Assembly (NCBI GenBank): GCA_902805735.1
Contig: CADCTW010000232.1
Location: 1-32,472 of the forward strand
Origin: an uncultured Gemmatimonadota bacterium
Lineage (GTDB): Bacteria > Gemmatimonadota > Gemmatimonadetes > Longimicrobiales > Longimicrobiaceae
DNA: 32,472 nucleotides
Direction of reading: 5' to 3'
The first letter of the stretch is position 1. Every line of letters begins with the position of its first letter. Made by a program: the position numbers and the translations under genes. The notes beneath the pieces were generated by a model that saw only the letters and a list, made by a program, of their open reading frames with translations, was not told where the DNA came from and made no database searches. Positions 7,516 to 15,830 of the stretch are shown piece by piece.

Positions 7516-9069
7516 TCAGCGGGGCGTGGTGCCGCGGTACCACTCCACCACCTCGGGGCGGCGGGTGCGGTTCCAGTCGCTCGGCTGCGCCATCAGCGCC
7601 TCGATCTCCGCGATCTCGCGCGGGGCGCCCTCGGTCACGCGCTCCACGCCCGTGGGCGTGATGAAGTAGTCGTCCTCGATGCGCACGCCGATGTCGCGGT
7701 AGCGGGCGACGACGGGGGCCAGGCGCGTGCGGAGCGCACGGTTGCCCGGCGTGTCGGGCAGGTACGCCACCGCGTCGCCGCGCACGTAGACGCCCGGCTC
7801 GATGGTGAAGGCGCTGCCCACCTGGAAGGCGCCGAAGTACGCCTGATCCGGGTCGTGCACGTCCAGCCCGATCCCGTGCCCCAGCCCGTGCAGGTAGAAG
7901 AGGGCGGACTGCGGGCACTTGCCCATCCCGCCGCCGCGCCCGACGCAATCGTAGCTGGCGGTGGACGACTCGATCAGCCCCAGCCGCGCCAGCCCCTCGG
8001 CCACCACCCGCTGCGCCGTCTGCCCCATCGCGCGAAAGGACGCGCCAGGCCGCGCCTCCGCCTCCGCCGCCTTCTGCGCGGCGAGCACGATCTCGTACAC
8101 CGAGCGCTGCTCCGGGGAGAAGCGCCCGCTCACCGGCACCGTGCGCGTGACGTCGGCCGCGTAGCCCCGGTACGATGCGCCGATGTCCATCACCAGCGTC
8201 TCGCCGGGCTGCATGTAGCGGTCGGCGGCGCGGTAGTGGAGCGTGGTGGAGTTGGGCCCCGAGCCCGTAATGGTGCCGAACGACGGTCCATCCGCGCCGT
8301 AGCGGCGGAAGGTGCCCTCGATCAGCGCCCGGATCTCGAACTCGTTCATCCCGGGCTCCACCGCGCGCATCGCCTCGCGGTGGGCCAGGAGGGTGATGTA
8401 GATGGAGCGGCGCAGCAGGTCCAGCTCCGCGGGCGACTTCACCGCGCGGATGCGGAACAGCTCGCGGTCCAGCCACTCCACTCTGGTGCCCGGGTGCGCC
8501 GCCGCCATCCTGGCCGCGAACTGCTGGTCGGGGCGCTGCCACTCGGATCGGCTCCCGTCGGAGCTGAGCGGCGAGACCATGTAGAGCGTGGTGCCGCCCG
8601 TGAGCATGGAGTCCAGCGCGGCCTTCAACGTCTCGCGGCTGCGCGCTGGGATCCCCGTGAGCGCGCTCGCCCCCTGTTCACCCATCCGCGCCCCCTCCCA
8701 CACCTCGCGCGATGGGTCGCGCGGGAGCACGAAGAGGAGCTCGCGCGGCGTCCCGCTCCGCTTGTCGACCACCAGCGCCGCCCCGGGCTCCGTGACGCCG
8801 GTCAGGTAGCGGAAGGGCGAGTTCTGCGCGAACGAGAGGTAGTCCGCGTCCGGCTCGTCGTTGCCGAGCGCCACCAGCACGCCGTTCCCCATCGCCTCCG
8901 CCAGCTTCGCGCGGCGCTGAGCGTGCTCCTGGCGGGAGATGGGCGCCGGAGCCTGCCGGTTCGGGACCGTCCACCCGTCGCCGGCCGTTGGCTGGGCGGA
9001 TGCGGCTACGCAGACGAGGAGCGCCAGGAGCTGCGCGGCGGCGGCGGTGCGGACGCGGGTCAGGTGCAT
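7516..9069 (-). CDS. Exported M24B Xaa-Pro aminopeptidase
   Basis: This metallopeptidase of the pita-bread fold removes N-terminal residues before proline, and this copy is exported. ATG at 9069 gives a 517-residue protein with a signal peptide (MHLTRVRTAAAAQLLALLVC, then AASAQ). An aminopeptidase P N-terminal domain follows (about residues 45-190), with YLTGVTEPGAALV. The catalytic domain has all five metal ligands: two Asp in MDIGASYRGYAADVTR, His in HGLGHGIGLDVHD, Glu in FTIEPGVYV and Glu in VRIEDDYFIT. An in-frame ATG 48 bases upstream would place 16 residues before the signal and is less likely. It leads the short unit with the 170-aa protein. A degenerate half-copy of repeat family 1 lies just upstream. 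Confidence 0.92.
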   Translation of the reverse strand: MHLTRVRTAAAAQLLALLVCVAASAQPTAGDGWTVPNRQAPAPISRQEHAQRRAKLAEAMGNGVLVALGNDEPDADYLSFAQNSPFRYLTGVTEPGAALVVDKRSGTPRELLFVLPRDPSREVWEGARMGEQGASALTGIPARSRETLKAALDSMLTGGTTLYMVSPLSSDGSRSEWQRPDQQFAARMAAAHPGTRVEWLDRELFRIRAVKSPAELDLLRRSIYITLLAHREAMRAVEPGMNEFEIRALIEGTFRRYGADGPSFGTITGSGPNSTTLHYRAADRYMQPGETLVMDIGASYRGYAADVTRTVPVSGRFSPEQRSVYEIVLAAQKAAEAEARPGASFRAMGQTAQRVVAEGLARLGLIESSTASYDCVGRGGGMGKCPQSALFYLHGLGHGIGLDVHDPDQAYFGAFQVGSAFTIEPGVYVRGDAVAYLPDTPGNRALRTRLAPVVARYRDIGVRIEDDYFITPTGVERVTEGAPREIAEIEALMAQPSDWNRTRRPEVVEWYRGTTPR

Positions 9070-9101
9070 GGACGCGGAGCTTGGGGAAGGTGAAACGGCG
9101 A

Positions 9102-9130
9102 TCTCACACAGACGCATAGGGTCACAGAGA
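9102..9130. repeat. Palindromic repeat, family 1, degenerate half copy
   Basis: One arm only, TCTCACACAGACGCATAGGG followed by TCACAGAGA, with several differences from the core and no matching second arm. It lies between the stop of the small lipoprotein gene and the start of the aminopeptidase gene. Confidence 0.6.
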
Positions 9131-9139
9131 GACTGATCC

Positions 9140-9601
9140 TCAGCGCACCTGCACCTGCTGCGTCATGATGGTCTTCGTCTCCCAGCCCGTGCCGGGGTAG
9201 GCGTGCACCACGCGAAGGGTGTAGCTGCCGGCCGGCACGCCCCGCAGTGTGGCGTCGAAGCCCAGCGTGCCGATGCTCTGGATGCACATCTCCGCGTTGG
9301 AGCGCGCGGTGATGGTCAGGGTGAGCGTGCTTCCCTCGCGCGCCGCGGCGCCGGAGAGGACGTGGCAGGGGTTGGGCGTGGAGACGGTGCCGCTCACCGT
9401 CACGGTGCCCGCGCCGCCCGTGGCCGCGTCGCCCGCTTCGTTGGGCTCGCGCTGCTTCAGCTCCACCGTGATCGGCCCGGCGGCGGCGGCGGGCGCGTCG
9501 TTGCCGGGGGCGGCGTTGTTGCCGCCGGATTCGCGGGGGGTGTTCATGGAGCAGCCCAGGAGCGAAGGGACGAGAAAAAGGGAAACGAGGAGGCGTTTCA
9601 T
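9140..9601 (-). CDS. Small lipoprotein of unknown function
   Basis: The 153-residue product starts MKRLLVSLFLVPSLLGCSMN: a charged start, hydrophobic core and lipobox LLGC, so it should be lipid-anchored at Cys17. A Gly/Asn/Ala/Pro linker (about residues 20-45) leads to a beta-rich domain of roughly 100 residues (GTVTVSGTVSTPNPCHVLSG, STLTLTITARS, YTLRVVHAYPG) with two cysteines that could form a disulfide. The fold looks immunoglobulin- or transthyretin-like, with a TVSGTVSTPNPCH pattern seen in other small lipoproteins. I cannot name the family. AAGGA lies just upstream of the ATG. Confidence 0.8.
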   Translation of the reverse strand: MKRLLVSLFLVPSLLGCSMNTPRESGGNNAAPGNDAPAAAAGPITVELKQREPNEAGDAATGGAGTVTVSGTVSTPNPCHVLSGAAAREGSTLTLTITARSNAEMCIQSIGTLGFDATLRGVPAGSYTLRVVHAYPGTGWETKTIMTQQVQVR

Positions 9602-9694
9602 CGTTCGTCCTTGGTTGGGGAAGCCGTGGCGGAAAAGATCCGCCCGCCGGCGTGTGGGCGCAAGGAGCGGGCGAGCGCCTGGTCCGCTTGCCTG

Positions 9695-9816
9695 GCGAGT
9701 GAACTCGCGGCAACAACAGCACGAAGTCCCTCTGCGGGGACTGGGTAGTCCGGCTGATGCTGAAGGCCAGTCCGCGCAGGCGGACTTCGTGCCTTCGTTG
9801 CCGCGAGTTCACTCGC
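9695..9816. repeat. Palindromic repeat, family 2 (48-base arms)
   Basis: Left arm 9695-9742 and right arm 9769-9816 are reverse complements with a few mismatches, around a 26-base centre. The arms begin GCGAGTGAACTCGCGGCAAC and contain GCACGAAGTCC. The sequence is unrelated to family 1. The outer part of the right arm includes the TGA stop codon (- strand, 9809-9811) and last residues of the DUF255 gene, so the repeat defines the end of that protein. It separates that gene from the lipoprotein gene downstream and may act as a terminator-like hairpin or a mobile palindrome. Confidence 0.9.
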
Positions 9817-11860
9817 CCGCGACGCCGAGCTGCCAGGCCAGGTCCTCGGGCGCCGTCACCGGCCGCTGGCAGGCGAAGCGCTCGCACACGTACGCCGCGG
9901 GCCGCCCGTCGACCAGCGTTCGACCCTGGAGGAGCGGCACAAGTTCCGTCGCGTCCTCGTCCGGCCGGCGCAGCGCGACGGCGGTGTTGGGGAGGTAGGC
10001 GCCCCGCAGCACGCGCAGCAGCGCCTCCGTCGCGGGCTCACCGGGGGTGCCGACGATGGCGACTTCCTGCGGGGGCGCAAGGAAGCGGTCCAGCGCGGTC
10101 ACCAGGTGGCTGAAGGCTCCGGGGAAGCGCGCCAGCGGATCGGCGAAGCTCGCCAGCACCCGCTCGGCCACGGCCCGGAAGCGTTCCTCGCCCGTGAGCT
10201 CGGCCAGGCGCAGGAGGGCGAGGGTGGCGGCGGAGTTGCCGGAGGGGGTCGCGTTGTCGAACAGGTCGCGCGGGCGTACCACCAGCGTCTCGGCGTCGCG
10301 CGCGGTGTCGTAGAACATCCCCTCGCCGTCTTCCCAGAAGCGCTCCAGCATCTGCTCCCCCAGCGCGCGCGCCTCGCGCAGCCAGCGCGGATCGAAGGTG
10401 GTCTCGTAGAGCGCGACCAGGGCGTCGGCCAGCAGGGCGTGGTCTTCCAGGAAGGCGCCGATCCTGGCGCGGCCGTCCTTGTAGCTGCGCAGCAGGGCCC
10501 CATCCGGGCGCAGCGCGCGGAGGATGAACTCCGCGGCGCGCTCCGCCGCCTCGCGGTAGTCGGGCCGGTCCAGCACCCGCGCCGCCTCGGCGAAGGCGTG
10601 CAGCATCATGGCGTTCCACGAGGTGAGCACCTTGTCGTCGCGCCCCGGCCACACGCGCGCCGCCCGCGCCTCGTACAGCCTGGGCCGCGCGCGCTCCACC
10701 GCCTCCATCAGCTCGCCGGCGGCGATCCCGGCGTCGGCGGCCACCTCCACCGGGTCGCGCGGGGTGTGGAGGATGTTGCGCCCCTCGAAATTCCCCGCCT
10801 CCGTCACGCCGAAGTAGGCCCGCACCAGCGCGCCGTCCTCCGGGCCGACGACCGCGTCGATCTCGTCCGGAGACCACACGTAGAACTTCCCCTCCTCCCC
10901 CTCGCTGTCCGCGTCCAGCGACGAGTAGAAGCCGCCCTCGGGGCCGGTCATCTCGCGCAGCACGAAGCCGAGCGTCGCCTCCACCACCTGGCGGAACTCC
11001 GGGTCGCCGGTGGCCTGATAGGCGTGGATGTAGGCCTGCGCCAGGAGCGCGTTGTCGTACAGCATCTTCTCGAAGTGCGGCACCAGCCACTCCGCGTCCA
11101 CGCTGTAGCGCGCGAATCCGCCGCCCACGTGGTCGTACATCCCGCCCGCGTGCATGCGCCGCAGCGTGTGTGCGGCCATCTGCAGCGCCTCGGGTCCCGC
11201 GGTGCGCTTCCAGTGGCGGAGGAGCACCTCGATGGTCATGGGCTGCGGGAACTTGGGCGCCCCGCCGAAGCCGCCCCAGCGCGGATCGAAGCGCGTGGCC
11301 AGGTGGTGCGCCGCCCGGTCCAGGATCGACGTGGACAGCGCCCCCGTGGCTCCCGTCGCGATCCCCTGCCGCAGCGTCCGGCGGATCTCGGCCGCGCTCT
11401 GGTCCACCTCGGCGCGGCGGGCGTTCCACGCGTCGGCCAGCGCGGCCAGGAGCTGGCGGAAGGAGGGCATCCCGTGGCGCGGCTCGGGCGGGTAGTAGGT
11501 GCCGCCGTAAAACGGAGTGCCGTCCGGGGTGAGGAATACGGTCATGGGCCAGCCGCCGTGCCCCGTCATCCCCTGCACGGCCGCCATGTAGACGGAGTCG
11601 ATGTCCGGCCGCTCCTCCCGGTCCACCTTGATGTTGACGAAGTGCTCGTTCATCAGCGCCGCGGTGCGCGGATCTTCGAACGACTCGTGCTCCATCACGT
11701 GGCACCAGTGGCACGCCGAGTACCCCACGGACAGCAGGATCGGCCGGTCCTCCGCGCGGGCGCGCTCCAGCGCCTCGGGTCCCCACGGGTACCAGTCCAC
11801 CGGGTTGTCCCTGTGCTGCAGCAGGTACGGGCTGGTCTCGTCGGCGAGGCGGTTGGGCAT
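9809..11860 (-). CDS. Thioredoxin-domain protein, DUF255 / YyaL / SPATA20 family
   Basis: The 683-residue protein has the full family layout: an N-terminal thioredoxin-like domain beginning [20 protein letters not shown], with the CxxC site SACHWCHVM (Cys50, Cys53) and [13 protein letters not shown], then a long alpha/alpha-toroid resembling glycosidase or epimerase barrels ([57 protein letters not shown]). The biological role of this widespread family is not established. ATG at 11860 is preferred over the open frame further upstream because it matches the conserved N-terminus. The upstream stretch is repeat family 1. The C-terminus ends inside repeat family 2. Confidence 0.92.
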   Translation of the reverse strand: MPNRLADETSPYLLQHRDNPVDWYPWGPEALERARAEDRPILLSVGYSACHWCHVMEHESFEDPRTAALMNEHFVNIKVDREERPDIDSVYMAAVQGMTGHGGWPMTVFLTPDGTPFYGGTYYPPEPRHGMPSFRQLLAALADAWNARRAEVDQSAAEIRRTLRQGIATGATGALSTSILDRAAHHLATRFDPRWGGFGGAPKFPQPMTIEVLLRHWKRTAGPEALQMAAHTLRRMHAGGMYDHVGGGFARYSVDAEWLVPHFEKMLYDNALLAQAYIHAYQATGDPEFRQVVEATLGFVLREMTGPEGGFYSSLDADSEGEEGKFYVWSPDEIDAVVGPEDGALVRAYFGVTEAGNFEGRNILHTPRDPVEVAADAGIAAGELMEAVERARPRLYEARAARVWPGRDDKVLTSWNAMMLHAFAEAARVLDRPDYREAAERAAEFILRALRPDGALLRSYKDGRARIGAFLEDHALLADALVALYETTFDPRWLREARALGEQMLERFWEDGEGMFYDTARDAETLVVRPRDLFDNATPSGNSAATLALLRLAELTGEERFRAVAERVLASFADPLARFPGAFSHLVTALDRFLAPPQEVAIVGTPGEPATEALLRVLRGAYLPNTAVALRRPDEDATELVPLLQGRTLVDGRPAAYVCERFACQRPVTAPEDLAWQLGVAGE

Positions 11861-11893
11861 GTGCCGGATCGGTCTGGGTTGGCGGAGGGGTGC

Positions 11894-11958
11894 CTCACAT
11901 ACAGACACAGAGGCACAGAGAAAACGCTTTTCTCTGTGCCTCTGTGTCTCTGTGTGAG
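11894..11958. repeat. Palindromic repeat, family 1, copy 4
   Basis: Arms 11894-11924 and 11928-11958 (31 bases each, two mismatches) enclose a 3-base loop CGC. The right end abuts the TGA stop codon of the upstream 60-aa gene (11960-11962 on the - strand), giving the reading TGATCTCACAC that resembles copy 1. It lies between two genes read in the same direction, 33 bases before the DUF255 start. Confidence 0.93.
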
Positions 11959-11959
11959 A

Positions 11960-12142
11960 TCAGGGGTTCGCCTGCGCCGCCCGTGCCCGCAGCCCTTCCA
12001 GGTTGCGCCGCACGTTCTGCAGCATCTCCGTGTAGAGCGGATCGGGCGTGTGATCCATCACGTCCGCGAGCGCCGCCTCCGCCTCCACGTGCGCATTGAT
12101 CGCCTTCTGCAGGTTGATCCTCTCGTTGTTCTGTGGCTCCAT
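11960..12142 (-). CDS. Small 60-aa helical protein
   Basis: I do not recognise the family. MEPQNNERINLQKAINAHVE and the rest are predicted to be almost entirely helical and acidic or amphipathic, without a membrane segment or cysteines. The start is supported by CAGGAGAG five to six bases upstream of ATG. It follows the DUF5615 gene by 19 bp on the same strand, and repeat copy 4 touches its stop codon. It could be a small coiled-coil accessory protein. Confidence 0.65.
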   Translation of the reverse strand: MEPQNNERINLQKAINAHVEAEAALADVMDHTPDPLYTEMLQNVRRNLEGLRARAAQANP

Positions 12143-12161
12143 CGAACTCTCCTGTGGTGAT

Positions 12162-12491
12162 TCAGCCCTGGCGAGTAATACGAACGAGATGTCCCGACTG
12201 GACTTCTGCGAGCGCCGTAATGATGCGGCCCGCGATCGCGCGGAGGTCGTCCAGCTTGGTGCTGCCGATGGCGAGGACGACCACGCCGAGCCGTACTTTC
12301 GAGAGGTTCTGCTGGAAAGCGAGGTTGCGGTCGGCCGTCAGGAAGACGTCGAACAACTCGTCCGCTCGCCGGAGCAGCTCTCCGTTTTTGACTCCCGACC
12401 ATCCCGCCTCGATCACCGTCTGGATCTCGAAGCCGGGAAGGGCGCGCCGAAGCGGGCGCGGTACGTCCTCGTCGAAGAGAACCCGTTTCAC
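12162..12491 (-). CDS. DUF5615 PIN-like protein (toxin-like)
   Basis: The 109-residue product begins MKRVLFDEDVPRPLRRALPG with the early Asp-Glu-Asp of PIN-like DUF5615 proteins. It continues with DELFDVFLTADRNLAFQQNL, the characteristic TxDxdf-like strand with Asp, and GVVVLAIGSTKLDDL. The family is related to PIN-domain ribonucleases and is often paired with DUF433 genes in presumed toxin-antitoxin modules. The start is GTG and overlaps the upstream DUF433 stop by GTGA (12488-12491), as expected for a coupled pair. Nuclease activity is inferred from the fold and has not been shown for this protein. Confidence 0.85.
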   Translation of the reverse strand: MKRVLFDEDVPRPLRRALPGFEIQTVIEAGWSGVKNGELLRRADELFDVFLTADRNLAFQQNLSKVRLGVVVLAIGSTKLDDLRAIAGRIITALAEVQSGHLVRITRQG

Positions 12492-12733
12492 GCGACTCTG
12501 GCGAGGAGCGCGCTGGTCGCCTGCTGCAGGAAAGCGGTGGCCTGCTCCCGGCGCACGCTGGGGAAGTGGTCGAGGAAGGCGTCGAGCGTGTAGCCGCCCT
12601 CGAGGTATTCGAGGAAGGTCTCCACCGGAACCCGCGTGCCGACGAAAACCGGGGCTCCGCTGTGGATCTCGGGGTCGCTGTGTATCACGCTGCCGTCGGG
12701 CAGCGCGAGCGGGCGAGGATCGGCTTCCATCAT
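12488..12733 (-). CDS. DUF433 protein (antitoxin-like)
   Basis: This 81-residue protein of the DUF433 family has a helix-turn-helix-like fold and is the usual partner of DUF5615. Diagnostic sequence is IHSDPEIHSGAPVFVGTRVP, followed by VETFLEYLEGGYTLDAFLDHFPSVRREQATAFL. It probably binds the PIN-like partner or DNA. Two adjacent ATGs (12733, 12730) are possible starts, both with GGATGG just upstream. The longer open frame (to 12811) adds a low-complexity stretch that does not look like protein. It is 61 bp downstream of puuD on the same strand. Confidence 0.82.
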   Translation of the reverse strand: MMEADPRPLALPDGSVIHSDPEIHSGAPVFVGTRVPVETFLEYLEGGYTLDAFLDHFPSVRREQATAFLQQATSALLARVA

Positions 12734-12794
12734 CGTACCATCCGCTGAGTTCGAGTGCTTCGGTTCCCGGAGAGCCGCAACCCGCGAGCCAGGC

Positions 12795-13988
12795 CTACTC
12801 CCGGGGGGCACCCTGGGCGATCCAGCGGCCGAGGAGGGCGCGTTCTTCGGGGGTGGTGAAGGTCTTGTTGGCGGGGGGCATGGTGGCCGTCTCCACGGCG
12901 CGGGCGCGGATGCGGTCCACGCGCGCCAGGATCTGCTCGGGGGTGTCGAACGCCACGCCGGCCGGGGCGTTGCCGAAGGTGCGGTCGGCGGCGCTGGCGG
13001 AGTGGCAGACGGTGCAGCGCTTCTGGATGACGGCGTTGGCCTGCGCGAAGGTGACCCGCCCGCCGTCCGCCGCGGCCACGGCCGGACGGGCCGGGCGCGC
13101 CAGGAGCAGTACGAGCGCGCCGAGCGACGCCGCGAAGGTGGCGGCCAGCGCGGGTTTCCAGCGCGGGAAGGTGAAGCGCACGTTGAGGATGTGGCGCACC
13201 GCCGCGCCCGCCAGCACCAGCACGCCCAGGATCAGCCAGTTCAGCCGGCTCGCGTACAGATCCGGGAAGTGGCTGCTCAGCATCAGCACGATGACCGGAA
13301 AGGTCATGTAGTTGTTGTGGATCGACCGATCCTTGGCGCGCTTCGACGGCGCCGGGTCAGGCCGCTCCCCGCGCTCGGCGGCGGCCACCAGCACGCGCTG
13401 CGAGGGCATGATCACGCGGTACACGTTGCCCGCCATCAGCGTCCCCAGCATGGCGCCCACGTGCAGGAACGCCGCGCGCCCGCTCAGCAGCTGCGTGAGC
13501 CCGTACGCCACCCCCAGCACCAGCGCGAACCCCAGCACCGCGCCCATCCGCCCCAGGCTGGAGATCAGCCGGCCCAGGAAGAAATCGTACGCGAGCCACG
13601 CCACCACCAGCGTCCCCGCGGCGATGGCCACGGCGTGCGCGGGATCCAGGTCGCGCACGGCGGGGTCCACCAGCAGCGCGCCGCCGCCGGCGTAGTAGAC
13701 CACCACCAGGAGCGCGGCGCCCGTGAGCCAGGTGGTGTACGCCTGCCACTTGAACCAGTGCAGCGGCCGGTCCTGGTCCCACCCGGCCAGCCCCTTCTCC
13801 ATGTAGTAGAACGCCCCGCTGTGCAGCAGCCAGATCTCGCCCTGCACCGCCTCCTTGCCCGTTTTGGAGGGTTCCAGGTTGCGGTCCAGCCAGTTCCACA
13901 GCAGCGAGTTGCCGATCCACATGATCCCGGCGACCAGGTGGATCCAGCGGAAGACGAGGTCCAGGATCTCGCGCAGGGCGGGGCTCAT
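12795..13988 (-). CDS. puuD: Urate oxidase PuuD, membrane protein with C-terminal cytochrome c domain
   Basis: PuuD oxidises urate to 5-hydroxyisourate and, unlike soluble uricase, passes electrons to a cytochrome. The 397-residue protein begins with the urate-oxidase N-terminal domain: about eight membrane helices with RWIHLVAGIMWIGNSLLWNW, HSGAFYYMEKG, HVGAMLGTLMAGNVYRVIMPSQ and IHNNYMTFPVIVLMLSSHFP. It ends in a cytochrome c domain with CTVCH near residue 325 and a candidate Met ligand in ATMPPANKTF. The start ATG overlaps the pucM stop by one base (TGATG). It is last in the urate-to-ureidoglycolate operon. Its heme domain could feed the caa3 oxidase encoded at 1-3641. Confidence 0.93.
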   Translation of the reverse strand: MSPALREILDLVFRWIHLVAGIMWIGNSLLWNWLDRNLEPSKTGKEAVQGEIWLLHSGAFYYMEKGLAGWDQDRPLHWFKWQAYTTWLTGAALLVVVYYAGGGALLVDPAVRDLDPAHAVAIAAGTLVVAWLAYDFFLGRLISSLGRMGAVLGFALVLGVAYGLTQLLSGRAAFLHVGAMLGTLMAGNVYRVIMPSQRVLVAAAERGERPDPAPSKRAKDRSIHNNYMTFPVIVLMLSSHFPDLYASRLNWLILGVLVLAGAAVRHILNVRFTFPRWKPALAATFAASLGALVLLLARPARPAVAAADGGRVTFAQANAVIQKRCTVCHSASAADRTFGNAPAGVAFDTPEQILARVDRIRARAVETATMPPANKTFTTPEERALLGRWIAQGAPRE

Positions 13989-14317
13989 CAGGTGCCGCGG
14001 TAGGTGGAGTAGCCGAAGGGGCTCAGCAGCAGGGGCACGTGGAAGTGCTCGCCGCCCTCGCGCACCCGGAAGACCACCGCCACCTCGGGGTAGAACGCCT
14101 CCGTCCCCTGCGCCGCGAAGTAGCCCTCCGTGTCGAACACCATGCGGTAGCTCCCCGGCTCCAGCGGCGCGCCGGCCGGCAGCAGGTCGCGCAGCCGCCC
14201 GTCCGCGTCCGTGGCTCCGCGCGCCAGCAGGCTGCCGCCGCGCTCCAGCGCGACCGCCACGCCGGCGGCCGGGCGGCCCCGCGCGGTATCCAGCACGTGC
14301 GTGGTGATCGCGCTCAT
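13988..14317 (-). CDS. pucM: 5-Hydroxyisourate hydrolase
   Basis: This transthyretin-related enzyme hydrolyses 5-hydroxyisourate, the product of PuuD, to OHCU. The 109-residue protein has the family landmarks: N-terminal ITTHVLDTARGRPAAGV with the active-site His, the middle strands FDTEGYFAAQG and FYPEVAVVFRV, the motif HFHVPLLLSPFGYSTYRGT with further catalytic His residues, and the C-terminal YRGT (YRGS signature variant). No signal peptide is present, so it acts in the cytoplasm. Its ATG overlaps the uraD stop by ATGA (14314-14317). The ribosome-binding region is made of repeat family 1 sequence and is weak, so translation probably depends on coupling to uraD. Confidence 0.95.
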   Translation of the reverse strand: MSAITTHVLDTARGRPAAGVAVALERGGSLLARGATDADGRLRDLLPAGAPLEPGSYRMVFDTEGYFAAQGTEAFYPEVAVVFRVREGGEHFHVPLLLSPFGYSTYRGT

Positions 14318-14859
14318 CTTGTCTCTGTGTCTCCGTGCCTCTGTGTGAGACCGCTTTCCAGCAGCTTCTCCAGGCGGAGATGCGTGATCTTGCGCTGCTC
14401 CTCCGCGGCGGTGCGCAGCTCCGTGGCGGGGTCGTGGGCGAGGCGGCGCTGGAGGATGGAGAGAATCTCGTCCGCCGTCTTCCCCGACGCGCACACGATG
14501 TAGATGAAGCCGAAGCGCTCGTCGTACGCGCGGTTGCCCTCGGCGAGGGCGCGCTGCGTGTCTTCGGCGGCGGTGCTCATCCCCGCCTGTTCGCCCGCGG
14601 ACCACGCCTGCTCGCGCGGGCTCTGCCCCGCCTCCGCCCTGTGCTCGCCGATGCGCGGGTGGCCGCGGAACGCCTCACGCCAGTCCGCCTCGCCCAGCCC
14701 CCACCAGACCGTCGCCGCCTTTTCCAGCAGCGCGCGCTCGTTCGCGAAGGGGCGCGCCGCCGCCATGCGCCGCGCCCACTCCCGCGAGGCGCAGCAGGTG
14801 AGCAGCTCGCGCTCCGCCTCGCCGGGCGGAAGGGCGTTGAGGTGGGCGAGGGCGCTCAC
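14314..14859 (-). CDS. uraD: OHCU decarboxylase with repeat-derived C-terminal tail
   Basis: UraD decarboxylates OHCU to S-allantoin, completing the PuuD-PucM-UraD conversion. The 181-residue protein shows LLTCCASREWARRMAAARPF near the start, the catalytic motif FRGHPRIGE, SAGEQAGM, LAEGNRAYDERFGFIYIVCASGKTADEIL and RLAHDPATELRTAAEEQRKITHLRLEKLL. The family normally ends about here. The last 12 or so residues (LTQRHGDTETR) are encoded by a single arm of palindromic repeat family 1, which also carries the stop codon and creates the ATGA overlap with pucM. GTG is the start, with a GTGA overlap to the allantoicase stop. Confidence 0.93.
   Translation of the reverse strand: MSALAHLNALPPGEAERELLTCCASREWARRMAAARPFANERALLEKAATVWWGLGEADWREAFRGHPRIGEHRAEAGQSPREQAWSAGEQAGMSTAAEDTQRALAEGNRAYDERFGFIYIVCASGKTADEILSILQRRLAHDPATELRTAAEEQRKITHLRLEKLLESGLTQRHGDTETR
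14321..14350. repeat. Palindromic repeat, family 1, half copy inside uraD
   Basis: A single arm (GTCTCTGTGTCTCCGTGCCT then CTGTGTGAGA) with one difference from the core and no second arm. On the - strand it is translated as the C-terminal tail of UraD. The next gene starts 4 bases beyond it. Confidence 0.85.
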
Positions 14860-15830
14860 AGCGTCCCGAAGAGCCGCAGCCGCGCGATGCCCCCGTCGGG
14901 GAACACGCTGAGGCGCACGTGCGTGGCGGGGCCGGCCGGCAGCACCTCGCCCTCGAAGCGGTGGCGCGCGTGGGGCTGGAGGCGCGTCTCGGCCAGGAGC
15001 GGCCGCCACTGCGCGCCGCCCAGCGCCGCGTCGCCCGGGAGATGGACCGCCTCCAGGGTGCAGCGCTCCGGCGAGTTGCCCTTGAAGTGGTCGGTGTCGA
15101 TCTCGACGCGGTGGATGCTCCCCGGCGCGGCGAGGCGGATGATGCTCCAGTCGTGGCCGGGCCCGCGGCGGCGGCGCGTCTCCCAGCCGTCGCCCATGAA
15201 CATCGAGCGGCCGGGGAGAATGAGGTTCTGCCGGTGGCCGAAGAACATGTCGCTGCACGACACGACCCACCCGCCGTTCTCCAGCGCCGCCAGGTCCACC
15301 TCGCCGCCCGCGCGCGCGAAGCGGGTCCAATCCGGCACCACCTGCCCGTGCACGCGCAGCCGCGCCACTCCGCCGTCCGGGTAGATGTGCAGGCGCAGGT
15401 GCGTGAAGCGCCCCTCGTGCGCGACGGGAAAGCGGTTCCTGTGGTCGCCCTGGAGCGCCGACCTGGGCAGGATCTCGGTCCACGCGGCGCCCGCCAGGTC
15501 ATCAGGCGAAGGCGTGCCGGGGACGGAGCACGCCTCCACCGAGCAGTGCTCCGGGAAGTTGCCGCGAAAGAAAGAGGTGTCCACCACCAGCCCGCGCACG
15601 ATTCCCGGCGCGCCCAGGCGCACGATGCACCAGTCGTGGTCCGGCGAGTGGCGGCGCGTCTCCCAGCCGTCCATCCACTTGCCGCGCTCGGTGTACTCGC
15701 CCTCGCGCCACTCGGCGGGGCCGGGCCTGAGCAGGCCCTCCTTGGGCGCGAAAAACTCGTCGTTGGCCGCGAGCACGGCGCCGCCCAGGCGCTCCGCCGC
15801 CAGGTCCGGCAGCTCTTCGAAGTCGGTCAT
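14856..15830 (-). CDS. alc: Allantoicase
   Basis: Allantoicase splits allantoate into ureidoglycolate and urea. The 324-residue protein is the expected tandem duplication of a jelly-roll domain. Each half carries GWETRR followed by HDW and a strand ending in a DT(S/D)xF(R/K)GN motif (about residues 54-90 and 215-255). FTHLRLHIYPDGGVARLRVHG and its partner THVRLSVFPDGGIARLRLFG close the two domains. The start overlaps the allB stop by ATGA (15827-15830) and the end overlaps the uraD start by GTGA. No ureidoglycolate lyase or urease gene is in the window, so the next step must be encoded elsewhere. Confidence 0.95.
   Translation of the reverse strand: MTDFEELPDLAAERLGGAVLAANDEFFAPKEGLLRPGPAEWREGEYTERGKWMDGWETRRHSPDHDWCIVRLGAPGIVRGLVVDTSFFRGNFPEHCSVEACSVPGTPSPDDLAGAAWTEILPRSALQGDHRNRFPVAHEGRFTHLRLHIYPDGGVARLRVHGQVVPDWTRFARAGGEVDLAALENGGWVVSCSDMFFGHRQNLILPGRSMFMGDGWETRRRRGPGHDWSIIRLAAPGSIHRVEIDTDHFKGNSPERCTLEAVHLPGDAALGGAQWRPLLAETRLQPHARHRFEGEVLPAGPATHVRLSVFPDGGIARLRLFGTL

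Noticed and set aside
6835..9093. 752-residue open frame on the + strand
   Set aside because: It lies antisense to the aminopeptidase and the 170-aa gene, has low-complexity composition and no recognisable motif.
10106..12160. 684-residue open frame on the + strand opposite the DUF255 gene
   Set aside because: Its translation is Arg/His/Gly/Pro/Val-rich with no domain, as expected for the antisense of GC-rich codons. The - strand gene has a clear family match over its whole length.
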